Virus record (IMG/VR): IMGVR_UViG_3300042350_002797 | Location: 1 to 64,000 of that record | Strand: one strand, 5' to 3' | DNA from: a virus | DNA: 64,000 nt | Shown: positions 22,379 to 30,821 of the stretch, in pieces | Layout of the letters: each line of letters opens with the position of its first letter | Position numbering within the stretch: the stretch's first letter is position 1 | Notes under the pieces: model-generated | What the model saw: only the letters and a program-made list of their open reading frames with translations | The model's database searches: none | Told to the model about the DNA's origin: nothing | Program-made: the position numbers and the translations under genes

Positions 22379-23264
22379 ATTTTTGGTAAATTCTACCAGT
22401 TTTTCCATCGTCGTCGTTCCAGTGCGCTGCGGCTAAGTCAAATAACCATTGATCTCTTTCAAACATTTCAGGATTTTCGATATTTTTTATAGACATATTA
22501 GCAACTGCTTTTGCTACACAACTTGAATCATCGATAAAAATAGGAATACCTTCGCATATAGCTGCTACTGCACTAGAACTATTAAAAAATACTGCGGCCC
22601 ATGCCTTATGCATACTATGAGTTAACGGAACTGATTTACTATCCATAACTGTAATATTACTTTGTACAAATTTTGAAAAATCTTGAGGTTTTCCTGGATG
22701 AGGTCTAATTATTATAGGTCTGTCTGTATATTGACGTATTTCTTTTATTTTTTGATCTAACCATACCACGGGATCTAGATTTTTCATACTAAATCCTCCG
22801 TCTCTTTGCATACAAATTAAAATATGTCTACCTTTTGTCCTCCAAGGTTTGATATCTATTTGCAATGATTTACTAATTTTTTTCCATGGTTTAGAATCGC
22901 TGTGTTTATTAGCATATTCCGCTTGATCATAAAATGGTCCGTCTAAACTATATCTTAAAAACCTATTTTCTAGATCTGCATATTTCCAACAACCTGCATC
23001 AATACACATAGTTCGACCGCCTATCTTTTTTTGTTCTTCTACAATCTGTTGTCGTAAAAGAACATTAGGAGTAGTTTTGTCTTGTGTGACCCATCCAAGA
23101 ATAACTGCTAACTTACTAGGAGTATACTTATAAGAATTTTCAACATGAACATTAGCTCCTAATAATTTTGCACCATCTGCAAAACTTTGTAAACAACTTT
23201 CTTTTCTTGGGTGCTTGTTTAAATTTAACACACTACTTTTATAAACTATGACATCATGTTTCAC
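22359..23264 (-). CDS. Capsule-synthesis-like glycosyltransferase, paralogue 2 (GTG start)
   Basis: 301 aa, started by GTG at 23264 with GGAG 8 nt upstream; no ATG fits. It shares the HP block (IIIRPHPGKPQDF) and the donor loop (VFFNSSSAVAAICEGIPIFI) with the genes at 20013 and 23254. A WVTQDKTTP/CIDAGCWKY N-terminal half precedes it. Likely a transferase on capsule-like or O-antigen-like glycan. It overlaps the fusion gene by 11 nt. Confidence 0.65.
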   Translation of the reverse strand: MKHDVIVYKSSVLNLNKHPRKESCLQSFADGAKLLGANVHVENSYKYTPSKLAVILGWVTQDKTTPNVLLRQQIVEEQKKIGGRTMCIDAGCWKYADLENRFLRYSLDGPFYDQAEYANKHSDSKPWKKISKSLQIDIKPWRTKGRHILICMQRDGGFSMKNLDPVVWLDQKIKEIRQYTDRPIIIRPHPGKPQDFSKFVQSNITVMDSKSVPLTHSMHKAWAAVFFNSSSAVAAICEGIPIFIDDSSCVAKAVANMSIKNIENPEMFERDQWLFDLAAAHWNDDDGKTGRIYQKFRPFLI

Positions 23265-24894
23265 TTACAATTCTCCAAGCTAATCCTGATCGCATTTCGT
23301 CTACGGTAAATTGTGCGTATGCTAAATGACATGCCCAGTGATGCACTTCATCGAGTGTTGGTATGTAAGGTGTTTCAATTTTTGACAAATCTGACAGGCA
23401 AAGGCTTTGTGCAGCATTTGGTCCTAAAGTAAATGCAGGTTTTCCTAACAATAATGCTTCTGTAGCAGCTATACTGTTAAAAGTCACTAAACAATGCACA
23501 TCACGAGATAACGCCATTTCCATTGTGTCAGTAGTTACTCTTTCTGCACGACCTTTTTTAATTCTTGTTATTATCGGCCTATCAGTATACTGTTTTATAG
23601 TGTTAATAGTAGTAGTCAACCATTCGTCTAAATCTAATTCATAAAATGCCATCGCCTTAGCACTAGGCGGACAAAGAAGAATACTAGATCCTCTTCTAAA
23701 CTTTGTTAAGCTCATTCCGGTGGCTTCGAATCTGTCTGCTGGTCTATCTAACACAGGTCCTATATTTTGCATGGAGTTTTTTGTAACCCTATGATATAAT
23801 TTTTTACGACCGTTTCCAAAATATCCTGTATCTATATAATAGAAATCTCTTCCAATTTCTTGACAGCTTTTCATTTGTTTACGTTTAGTAATTCCTCTTA
23901 AAAGTACAGGTTGAGATTTAGGCTCGGCGATGTCCCAAGTACTAATTTGACCTCCAGCTCCTAATACAAAATTTTGTAAAATAGGGTCGTACATATGTCC
24001 TTTCTCCAAATATTTTACTTCGTTACTATCTGAATTAACAGAAATTATAGAATCTACTGTTAAATTTTTAATTTGTTCTACTATGCTTTTTGTAGTAATA
24101 TTATAATAACTTCCGGATGGGTCCACCCTATATTTCAATATACTGTCAAAAATATTTTTAATTTCATCTGGAACAGATTCGTACGGGCTTAGTAGAGGAG
24201 CTGGTGCAGTATGTTTTAAATATTCATATTTTTCTTGAAGCCATGTAGCACCGTATTCGCAATTAAGATAATTAGGAAACCAAGGACCGCCTTCAGTATA
24301 ATGAATAGCTTTAGGCGAACCGTCTTTAGGTTCGTGGTACCAATTTACTAACCAGTTCCATTCATGGTTGATTGTACCTATCTCTTCATCTTTAAGCCAT
24401 TGAAATCTATGTAAGAATGCTCCAGTTTGACTGTTAACTAGTTCTGGAGTTAGTAGTTGATTCGAAGGATGTTGACAGTTAAACAAAATCAACGAGCTCC
24501 AATTTTTTCTAGGATATAAATGTTGTGTTTGATTATCCATCTTGGTAGAATTTGTTGGATTATATTCGTGATGAACACACATTACAGCATATTGCTGATT
24601 TTCCTTTCTCCAAGCAACTTCAAATAATTTAGTTATATCTTCTAAAAACAAAAAATCACAATCACAAAATATGGCCCATCCTTTATATTCGGAAAGATAA
24701 GGAACTAAAAATCTTGTAAAAGTAAATTCCGTTGAACTTAATGGATCTACTTCCCTTGTATAGATTTTTTGTTCTCTAAGTTCTTGCTGATCTAAAGGTT
24801 CGACTTGTACACCCGAACTTCTTCTATGAATAGAATATTTACAAATTTCATAGGCAATATCTTCTCTAGAATCGTACCCAACATATACTTTCAT
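23254..24894 (-). CDS. Two-domain glycosyltransferase fusion (GT-A plus capsule-like)
   Basis: 546 aa from ATG at 24894. Residues 1-240 are a GT-A domain: VYVGYDSREDIAYEI start, DxD at 78-80 (IFCDCDFLFLED), ending with a HYTEGGPWFPNY substrate region. Residues about 280-546 are a diverged copy of the capsule-like domain at 20013 and 22359 (YTDRPIITRIKKG, LVTFNSIAATEALLLGKPAF), in which the HP motif is replaced by IKKG, so this half may not be catalytic. ATGA overlap with the nucleotidyltransferase gene. Confidence 0.7.
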   Translation of the reverse strand: MKVYVGYDSREDIAYEICKYSIHRRSSGVQVEPLDQQELREQKIYTREVDPLSSTEFTFTRFLVPYLSEYKGWAIFCDCDFLFLEDITKLFEVAWRKENQQYAVMCVHHEYNPTNSTKMDNQTQHLYPRKNWSSLILFNCQHPSNQLLTPELVNSQTGAFLHRFQWLKDEEIGTINHEWNWLVNWYHEPKDGSPKAIHYTEGGPWFPNYLNCEYGATWLQEKYEYLKHTAPAPLLSPYESVPDEIKNIFDSILKYRVDPSGSYYNITTKSIVEQIKNLTVDSIISVNSDSNEVKYLEKGHMYDPILQNFVLGAGGQISTWDIAEPKSQPVLLRGITKRKQMKSCQEIGRDFYYIDTGYFGNGRKKLYHRVTKNSMQNIGPVLDRPADRFEATGMSLTKFRRGSSILLCPPSAKAMAFYELDLDEWLTTTINTIKQYTDRPIITRIKKGRAERVTTDTMEMALSRDVHCLVTFNSIAATEALLLGKPAFTLGPNAAQSLCLSDLSKIETPYIPTLDEVHHWACHLAYAQFTVDEMRSGLAWRIVSET

Positions 24895-25655
24895 TTTCTT
24901 TCTATGTCCTCTTCTACACAATTAGTTCCATACTGTATTTCTACTATTTTTAAAGGAGTAGACGACGGATTACATAATTGGTGCCATTCTTCTTTTTTAA
25001 TATGTAATGATTGATGTTTATGAAAGGTTCCTACAAATTCGTGATCGCTTTTGCGATTTATAGTATATACTTCCGCTGTACCTTCGACAATAAACCAATG
25101 TTCTGATCTATCTTGATGCTTTTGCATAGACAACGATTGTCCGGGATTTACAGTAAGTTCTTTTACTTTAACTTCTGTATTGTTTTCATGCAATATTCGA
25201 TAATATCCCCAAGGCCTCTGTGTTGTAGGATATTTCCATTCTTCTAATATCCATGAACTAGAATTTTTCTTATCAGATCCGCCGACACCAAAGGCAAACT
25301 CTAGGTGATTGTCTGTGATATCCATTTCTGGAATATTTAATGCTGTGCGATCGCCACCGTTAGCAAAAATAATATGATCTTGAGGATAACTTTGTCTGAC
25401 CATCCATATAGCATGGTTAGCTGTATTGTCGTTATCATCAAAATCGATGACAAAATCGACCCCTTTAATATTACGCAAAATATTAGCACGTTCCATTAAA
25501 GGCATAAAACATTTACCTTTTTTACGAGCTAACCATTGATCGGAATTTACACCAATAACTAGTAAATCTCCTAGTTTACTGGCTTCTTGAATGTAAGATA
25601 TATGTCCAGAATGGATCGGATCAAATCCACCTGTTATCAACACGATTTTTTTCAT
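24891..25655 (-). CDS. Nucleotidyltransferase fused to a cupin domain
   Basis: 254 aa. Residues 1-100 are a cytidylyltransferase-type domain: GGFDPIHSGH at 9-18 with both His, GVNSDQWLARKKGK, then RANILRNIKGVDFV (57-70). It resembles the HldE/RfaE C-terminal domain (ADP-heptose) and TagD-type enzymes. Residues 145-245 are a mannose-6-phosphate isomerase type II/ManC-like cupin: RPWGYYRIL, PGQSLSMQKHQDRSEHW with H180 and H186, then EWHQL. The fusion suggests an activated-sugar maker with an isomerase-like partner. Its start is 5 nt after a TATAAATA late box. Confidence 0.75.
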   Translation of the reverse strand: MKKIVLITGGFDPIHSGHISYIQEASKLGDLLVIGVNSDQWLARKKGKCFMPLMERANILRNIKGVDFVIDFDDNDNTANHAIWMVRQSYPQDHIIFANGGDRTALNIPEMDITDNHLEFAFGVGGSDKKNSSSWILEEWKYPTTQRPWGYYRILHENNTEVKVKELTVNPGQSLSMQKHQDRSEHWFIVEGTAEVYTINRKSDHEFVGTFHKHQSLHIKKEEWHQLCNPSSTPLKIVEIQYGTNCVEEDIERK

Positions 25656-25660
25656 GCTGA

Positions 25661-25668
25661 TATTTATA
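25661..25668 (-). promoter_or_regulatory. Perfect late box 5 nt before the nucleotidyltransferase gene
   Basis: TATAAATA on the minus strand, TCAGC, then ATG at 25655. It lies in the 18-nt gap below the 151-aa gene, so late transcription of the glycan island begins here. Confidence 0.75.
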
Positions 25669-25673
25669 TTGGG

Positions 25674-26129
25674 TCAAAGACTAGCGTCTTCCATTCCGGC
25701 TACTCGAAGTTTGATTATGTTAGATAACTGCCATTGTTTAATGTCTAAAGCTTTAGTGATTCCTAACCATTTATTTCTAAGTAAGGCAAACTCATTGATT
25801 ATCTTTTCAAAATCAACCACATCTGACTCACCTTCGACATATTTTTCGCAATCTCGAGAGCTTAATGCTCGTTGATAGTTTTCTAAATATTTGCGAAAAT
25901 GTTGACTTTTTAGTCTTCGAAGTTCAATATTAAGATATTCTAATACTGCTTCAATTTCTTGTAGTTGACTATATCTTAATTCCACGATGCCTGGCATATT
26001 AGCAGCTGCCTTTTCAATATTACCCGCGATACGGCTATCATTCCTTGCTGCCTCCAATTCGGCTTCATAATACACTACGGCATCTGGAATATAAGATATA
26101 TCTTTACTTATTTTTGAATACCAGGACAT
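25674..26129 (-). CDS. Conserved helical protein next to uvsX (151 aa)
   Basis: 151 aa, mostly helix with a coiled-coil-like middle (ELRYSQLQEIEAVLEYL). It ends with RNKWLGITKALD and the tail AGMEDASL. A protein with this layout sits beside uvsX in T4-like marine phages in my recollection. By position it might be a recombination mediator (UvsY-like), but the sequence does not clearly show it. The gap to the next gene is 2 nt. Confidence 0.6.
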   Translation of the reverse strand: MSWYSKISKDISYIPDAVVYYEAELEAARNDSRIAGNIEKAAANMPGIVELRYSQLQEIEAVLEYLNIELRRLKSQHFRKYLENYQRALSSRDCEKYVEGESDVVDFEKIINEFALLRNKWLGITKALDIKQWQLSNIIKLRVAGMEDASL

Positions 26130-26131
26130 AA

Positions 26132-26380
26132 TTAATTTTCGTAATCGTCCCAGTCGTCTTCTGAATCTTCATCGTCGTGGTCTTCTGAATCTTCATCTAA
26201 GTAATACTCAATAGCTTCGTCTAATGCTTCATCGAAACCAATAGCTGAGTGAAGTACTTTATCACTAATACCGTTATCTGCTAACAAATCCACATATCGT
26301 TCGGCTGCTAATTCTATTGTTTTTTTATCTAAATATTCTTTAAACAGCATCCAAATATCTGCAATCTGATTTTCATTCAT
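26132..26380 (-). CDS. Small acidic-tailed protein after uvsX (82 aa)
   Basis: ATG at 26380 overlaps the uvsX stop by 8 nt; a TTG reading at 26386 is unlikely. The 82-aa protein ends in a nearly all-acidic tail (DEDSEDHDDEDSEDDWDD) that is encoded by two tandem copies of a short DNA unit at about 26156-26196. Acidic tails of this kind often mimic DNA or bind basic proteins. Function unknown. Confidence 0.6.
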   Translation of the reverse strand: MNENQIADIWMLFKEYLDKKTIELAAERYVDLLADNGISDKVLHSAIGFDEALDEAIEYYLDEDSEDHDDEDSEDDWDDYEN

Positions 26381-27422
26381 GTTCAACTAACTCCTCTGAT
26401 ATAGTTACTTTTATTTTATCAAAATCTACCATTAATTTATCTAAGCAGTTTTCTTCGTTACGTTCCCATTCTTTTCGATAATATTTAAGTATTTCTCCAT
26501 CGTTTGTTGTAAATGAAAGTCGGTTACCATCTTTTTTAAGATACCCTTTGGCTTCAGATAGATCTACTAATCCGCTGTAAGGATTCATACCTGTTTCATA
26601 AGGAATTTTTACTTGTACACTTTCAAAAGGTTTTGCGTATCGTGTTTTCATTACTTTACAAGCTGCACGAATTCCTCGTACTTCACTGATTTTATTGCCA
26701 TCTTCGTCCTCTTTTAGTTTCAACTTTTTCATGGCAACCACAATAGAACTTGCGTAAATGAATCCTTGTCCTCCTGAAATCTTGTCGTCAGGATCGAACA
26801 TATCTTGACTAGCATATGTGTGATTTGTAGCGATAAGACCAACATTAGCACTACCAAACATATTAACACAATTACGAACCAGCGCCGTGAGCGCCTTAGG
26901 TTTTCTGCCCATATCACCTTTTAAATCTCCTGCTTCAAATTGATTAACATCTGTAGGTGTTAACAACATTCCAAGACTGTCAATTACAAACAAGACTTTT
27001 GGACGATCCTCCATTGTTCTATATTCCTTCATAAACTCATTTATAGTTTTTGCTACATCGTCAATCATAGCCATATTAAGTTTAAGAAGTTTTTCTTCGC
27101 TAGTATCTACGCCAAGTGCCTTCAACCAATCTTCATCAAGTGCATTTTCACTATCAATTAAAATTACATATATGCCTTGTTCTTGTGCATGTCTGACTAA
27201 ATTACCCGAACAAATGTAACTTTTGCCAGCGCCACTTTCTCCTGCAAATACAGTAACTTTGCCCAGCGGAACGCCTTTGTTAAAGTCTCCGCTAATAAGA
27301 TAGTTCAATGCATAATTTCCTGTTGAAACCCAATCTGTAGGATCGTTGAATCCTACACCCAACCCGTCAATACTTTTAGTTAATGTCTTACGAAATTTTG
27401 TTAAATCAAATGCTTTTGCCAT
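26373..27422 (-). CDS. uvsX: RecA-like recombinase UvsX
   Basis: 349 aa. Forms filaments on single-stranded DNA and pairs homologous strands. Walker A is GESGAGKS at 61-68, Walker B VLFVIDSLGML at about 144-154, followed by GLIATNHTY and the loop ISGGQGF. Length is near T4 UvsX (391 aa), a little shorter at the C-terminus. Start at 27422 follows GGAG. It has its own early promoter at 27441-27469, and is followed by two small genes. Confidence 0.95.
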   Translation of the reverse strand: MAKAFDLTKFRKTLTKSIDGLGVGFNDPTDWVSTGNYALNYLISGDFNKGVPLGKVTVFAGESGAGKSYICSGNLVRHAQEQGIYVILIDSENALDEDWLKALGVDTSEEKLLKLNMAMIDDVAKTINEFMKEYRTMEDRPKVLFVIDSLGMLLTPTDVNQFEAGDLKGDMGRKPKALTALVRNCVNMFGSANVGLIATNHTYASQDMFDPDDKISGGQGFIYASSIVVAMKKLKLKEDEDGNKISEVRGIRAACKVMKTRYAKPFESVQVKIPYETGMNPYSGLVDLSEAKGYLKKDGNRLSFTTNDGEILKYYRKEWERNEENCLDKLMVDFDKIKVTISEELVEHE

Positions 27423-27440
27423 ATTAGTTCTCCCTATGTA

Positions 27441-27469
27441 ATAATAAAATAATAATTAATGCCTGTCAA
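27441..27469 (-). promoter_or_regulatory. Early sigma70-type promoter for uvsX
   Basis: On the minus strand TTGACA (27464-27469), 17-nt spacer, TATTAT (27441-27446). Unlike gp61, a short leader with a GGAG site follows before the ATG at 27422. Confidence 0.85.
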
Positions 27470-27478
27470 AGTTTTTGA

Positions 27479-28906
27479 TTATCTGCCGGCCTTAGTTTCT
27501 AATATTGTTTTGTACTGTTTGAACAATCGTTGTTCGTGATCGTACACATCTCCAAAATTGTTATAAACATACGAAATATCTTTATTGATACAATCCGTCA
27601 TGTTTATTCCGATAGTTTTAAAACTTCCTAAATTCCACATTGAAAATTTAGAATGTGCATCTACTACTCTGTTTAACAGTGCAGCAGTATTATATGCTTT
27701 AGTATAATTCCATTCGTTCCACTCCCAATTAAAAGGATTTTTTGGATCTTTCCATGTTATTTCGAATTGTTCTGAATTTTTTTCCCATAATCCTTGTTTT
27801 TGATCCTGCATCATGATCAAGGGTATAAACCAGTAAAATCCTAATTTTGTATTCTTTAACCAGTTAGCTGTTTCTAAAAGATGTTCAATATTTTCTCCTG
27901 GAAGACCAGCTATAAAATGACAATCTATGTGTGTATTTTTCCACTTATCTTGAATTTCTAATAAAAAGTCTTTACCGCGACGAGCACTCCAAGGTTTAGA
28001 TATTTTTTTAGCTGCATCTGGGTGAAATGTTTCTATACCGAATAATGCGCCTCTTTGTCCGCAATGATATAAAATATCTTGAGTATGAGAGTGCTTATCT
28101 AATAAATCTGCCCTATTATATGCTAAAAATTCTAATTTAAAAGGTAACTTATTATAAACTTTTTCTAAAGATTCTAACCTGTCCAAACTTGCGTTAAATG
28201 TATCATCTAAAAAATAATAACTAGTAGTTCCGAATCTTTCATACATTTCCACAAATTCGTCCACCATTAAGTTAATATCTTTTTCATCTGTTCCTGGTCT
28301 TTTTCCTAATCCAGGGTCTCTGCAGAATGTACATTGAAAGATACACCCTCGACCCCATTCAATAGGTAAACATTCACCAGGTAAAATACAATCATGATCT
28401 TTGTAAACGAATCTGTGATTACTTATATTAAAACTTTTTCGTTTAATCTTAGTTGCAAGACTTTGATTGCTTAATTCATCTAATAATTTTAGTAAGCTAT
28501 TTTCTGCATAAGGATCAAAATTTCTAAAATCAAAAATTTCAATATTTTGTGTTCGATAGCTTACCGGCCCACCTGCAATAGTTTTAATTTTAGGAAATTC
28601 TTTTTTTATTTCTCTAATAGCATATTCTATATTTTCAGGAACTGTAGGAATTCTAGCATTGTTCATTTTTAATTGCGAGTCCCAAGTAGTCCACATTGTA
28701 GTACTTGCGCCTATTAATAAAGTACCATCATCTATGAACATTTTAGTATATTCTAATAATTCTTGTGGGCTAAACAGATGTGTAAATTCTATTACCTGAC
28801 AAGTATAACCGTGTTCTTCTAACCATCTAGCTAAAGTATAACAAGCAATTGGTCTCCAAATAAAAGGTCTATACCCAATCTGACTGTAAAAAATTACATT
28901 TGCCAT
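27479..28906 (-). CDS. B12-binding-like radical SAM enzyme
   Basis: 475 aa. Residues 1-150 form a cobalamin-binding-like N-terminal domain (YSQIGYRPF, AGGPVSYRTQ) without an obvious DxHxxG. The radical SAM cluster motif CxxxCxxC is C188, C192, C195 in GRGCIFQCTFCRDPG. FGIETFHPDAAKKISKPW and HFIAGLPGENIEHL are typical beta-strand blocks that follow. It could methylate or modify a nucleic acid or protein. Its ATG overlaps the stop of the DUF3050 gene (TAATG), so the two are co-translated. Substrate unknown. Confidence 0.8.
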   Translation of the reverse strand: MANVIFYSQIGYRPFIWRPIACYTLARWLEEHGYTCQVIEFTHLFSPQELLEYTKMFIDDGTLLIGASTTMWTTWDSQLKMNNARIPTVPENIEYAIREIKKEFPKIKTIAGGPVSYRTQNIEIFDFRNFDPYAENSLLKLLDELSNQSLATKIKRKSFNISNHRFVYKDHDCILPGECLPIEWGRGCIFQCTFCRDPGLGKRPGTDEKDINLMVDEFVEMYERFGTTSYYFLDDTFNASLDRLESLEKVYNKLPFKLEFLAYNRADLLDKHSHTQDILYHCGQRGALFGIETFHPDAAKKISKPWSARRGKDFLLEIQDKWKNTHIDCHFIAGLPGENIEHLLETANWLKNTKLGFYWFIPLIMMQDQKQGLWEKNSEQFEITWKDPKNPFNWEWNEWNYTKAYNTAALLNRVVDAHSKFSMWNLGSFKTIGINMTDCINKDISYVYNNFGDVYDHEQRLFKQYKTILETKAGR

Positions 28907-29664
28907 TAAAAAGAATAATTCATTTGAATAATAAGATCCCAGTACTTTTCTCTAGCTTTAATTGCCTGTAATGCTGCTTCGGTAGCTTCAGTTTGACGTT
29001 CTGTGTTATTATCACACAATTCTTCTAACAGCTTTCTTGCAGCTGGTCCATGTTCGTTACCATCTATTTCTACATGTCTTTTTAGATACCATTTAAATGT
29101 GTGGCTAGGTAAATCTGCATTTTCCAACTGATTTAATACTGATTGGAACTGTTCTGGCAATAAATCCTCACGTCCTAGTGCCAGAGCTGCACATATTATC
29201 CACGGTTTATCACTATCGACAAATTGTTTAGTCTGAGTCATGAAGTATTTTGCTGGATTAGGTACACGAGGGTGCTGAATAGCATTACTCCATCCTATAT
29301 TTTTAACTAAATTAGGCCATTGTTCTATCCATTCAGTATCAATGCCTATTTCCTTCATGGCAACAACATAACTTTCAAAATGACTTAGATGGCCAGTACC
29401 GTCTATTGTAATATCGCTCTCTTCTCCTAGAACGATTTCATTGATCCACCGTCTTGCACTAGCAGAATATTTTGGAGTCCAAGGACTTCCGCTAGGGGCT
29501 AAGTGTTGTTGTAATTGTTTAGTGAGACACATGAAATCCCAGACTGCATATACATGATTTTCCATAAAGATTTTAAGATCTTCAATACAACCAATGCTTT
29601 GTCTTGAGGTCAAGGGATGCTGTCGTAACTTCCACTGAGCAGATTCGATTAATTTCCAGTCCAT
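28906..29664 (-). CDS. DUF3050 family protein (heme-oxygenase-like fold)
   Basis: ATG at 29664 is used because a terminator hairpin (29674-29698) lies just upstream; the longer reading from 29694 would cover it. 252 aa, all-helical. Matches the DUF3050 pattern: FMENHVYAVWDFMCL, RRWINEIVLGEESD, GHLSHFESYVVAMKEIG, LALGREDLLPEQF and LKRHVEIDGNEHGPAA. Conserved His/Glu positions fit a heme-oxygenase-like diiron protein. Members of that superfamily catalyse oxidative reactions, but the substrate here is unknown. Paired with the radical SAM gene. Confidence 0.75.
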   Translation of the reverse strand: MDWKLIESAQWKLRQHPLTSRQSIGCIEDLKIFMENHVYAVWDFMCLTKQLQQHLAPSGSPWTPKYSASARRWINEIVLGEESDITIDGTGHLSHFESYVVAMKEIGIDTEWIEQWPNLVKNIGWSNAIQHPRVPNPAKYFMTQTKQFVDSDKPWIICAALALGREDLLPEQFQSVLNQLENADLPSHTFKWYLKRHVEIDGNEHGPAARKLLEELCDNNTERQTEATEAALQAIKAREKYWDLIIQMNYSF

Positions 29665-29673
29665 GATATAAAA

Positions 29674-29698
29674 AAGGGTGCGGGAAAGCCGCACCCTT
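29674..29698 (-). terminator. Terminator after gp32
   Basis: AAGGGTGCGG (29674-29683) pairs with CCGCACCCTT (29689-29698) around a 5-nt loop, and the minus strand continues with a T run. It separates gp32 from the DUF3050/radical SAM pair. Confidence 0.85.
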
Positions 29699-29704
29699 CT
29701 AGTA

Positions 29705-30679
29705 TTACTTATTACGATTGCGAATCATTGCAAGAATATCTTCTGCCTTGCTAGATCCTCCACTGGTAGGAGGAGTCGCATCTTTTTTAGGTGACGATGT
29801 CGTAGTTGGTTCTTCAAAATCGTCTTCTAAGTCTGGACTAGTTTGTGGGTTAGCAGGCGCTGATATTTTAGCAACAGGGTCTCCTGTTGATTGACTCATT
29901 CCTGCTGGTTTGAAATATTGACCCCAGCGTTCCATATCAAACGGTTCGCCATCGACACTGGCCTCAAACATTTCTTTGATTACTTTAAGTTCTACTTCTG
30001 TAGGCTTCTTTGGCAAGTAATCTTTAAGTGCAAACAAGCCGTGTGTTTCTAAAGCTGAGACTTCTTTGTCATCAAGTGGACGACTACGACGACTCCACTT
30101 ACTGGTGCTATAATCTGCATAACCTCCTTTACTAGTCTTGATTAATTTAAAATCAACACCATTAATAGGATCAGTTGGTAGATCATCCATTTCTGGATCC
30201 AGCAATGCACCGCGAATAAGTTGGAATATCTGAGGTCCAATAATAAATCTACGAATTGGATTCTCTGGATGTTCAGTTTCCTTTAAACCATCTTCAACAA
30301 CAAAGCCTTGGAAAATATAACTGCGTTTTTTCCAGTATTTACGACCTTGATCTTCGAGACTTGGATCTTTAAACCACCCACGTACTTCATTAAGTATCGG
30401 ACAAGCTTCACCGTACATTTCCATACATGGAACATTTACTGTGACCTGTTTGCTTTCTGTTTGACCTTTAATTCCTGCGAAAGGAAGTTTGATCATTGCA
30501 CGTTCTACCCAGAAGAATGTGTTGTCTGAATTGCCATCTGGAAGGAAACGTACTGTGGATTCGGAACCTTCTTTTAAGTTCCAGAACGGATAAATTGAAT
30601 TATCTCCGCCTTTTGATTCGCCGCTGCTGCGGGTTTCTTGTTCTTTTAATTTCGCTCTGATTTCAGCTAAAGTTGCCAT
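29705..30679 (-). CDS. gp32: Single-stranded DNA-binding protein gp32
   Basis: 324 aa. Coats single-stranded DNA in replication and recombination. The N-terminus is a basic B-domain-like segment (AEIRAKLKEQETRS), the OB core spans about 30-230 (SIYPFWNLKEGSESTVRFLPDG, PCMEMYGEACPI with two Cys of the zinc site), and the C-terminal 70 residues are acidic and Ser/Thr/Pro-rich, as in T4 gp32 (301 aa). The AGGAGATAATC leader is followed by ATG at 30679. Flanked by terminators on both sides, so it is a monocistronic unit. Short CTAAAG(G)CAAA repeats lie upstream. Confidence 0.93.
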   Translation of the reverse strand: MATLAEIRAKLKEQETRSSGESKGGDNSIYPFWNLKEGSESTVRFLPDGNSDNTFFWVERAMIKLPFAGIKGQTESKQVTVNVPCMEMYGEACPILNEVRGWFKDPSLEDQGRKYWKKRSYIFQGFVVEDGLKETEHPENPIRRFIIGPQIFQLIRGALLDPEMDDLPTDPINGVDFKLIKTSKGGYADYSTSKWSRRSRPLDDKEVSALETHGLFALKDYLPKKPTEVELKVIKEMFEASVDGEPFDMERWGQYFKPAGMSQSTGDPVAKISAPANPQTSPDLEDDFEEPTTTSSPKKDATPPTSGGSSKAEDILAMIRNRNK

Positions 30680-30739
30680 GATTATCTCCTATTGTTAGCC
30701 TATATTTGCCTTTAGTTTGCTTTAGTACCCACTAAAACA

Positions 30740-30771
30740 AAAAACGCATACGGTGTATTGTATGCGTTTTT
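30740..30771. terminator. Bidirectional terminator upstream of gp32
   Basis: Twelve-base arms (AAAAACGCATAC/GTATGCGTTTTT, 30740-30751 and 30760-30771) around an 8-nt loop, with T runs on either strand. It ends the transcript of the 818-aa gene before gp32. Confidence 0.9.
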
Positions 30772-30821
30772 ATTTAGTCTTGCAAGAGATTTAACACTCT
30801 TTTTTTGATTTATTTTACCAA

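Noticed and set aside
25674-26129. Naming the 151-aa protein UvsY
   Set aside because: Position fits but the sequence does not clearly match T4 UvsY.
26132-26240. Short tandem DNA repeat in the acidic tail (26156-26196) as a regulatory repeat or CRISPR
   Set aside because: It encodes the acidic Asp/Glu/Ser tail; there are only two units and no spacers.
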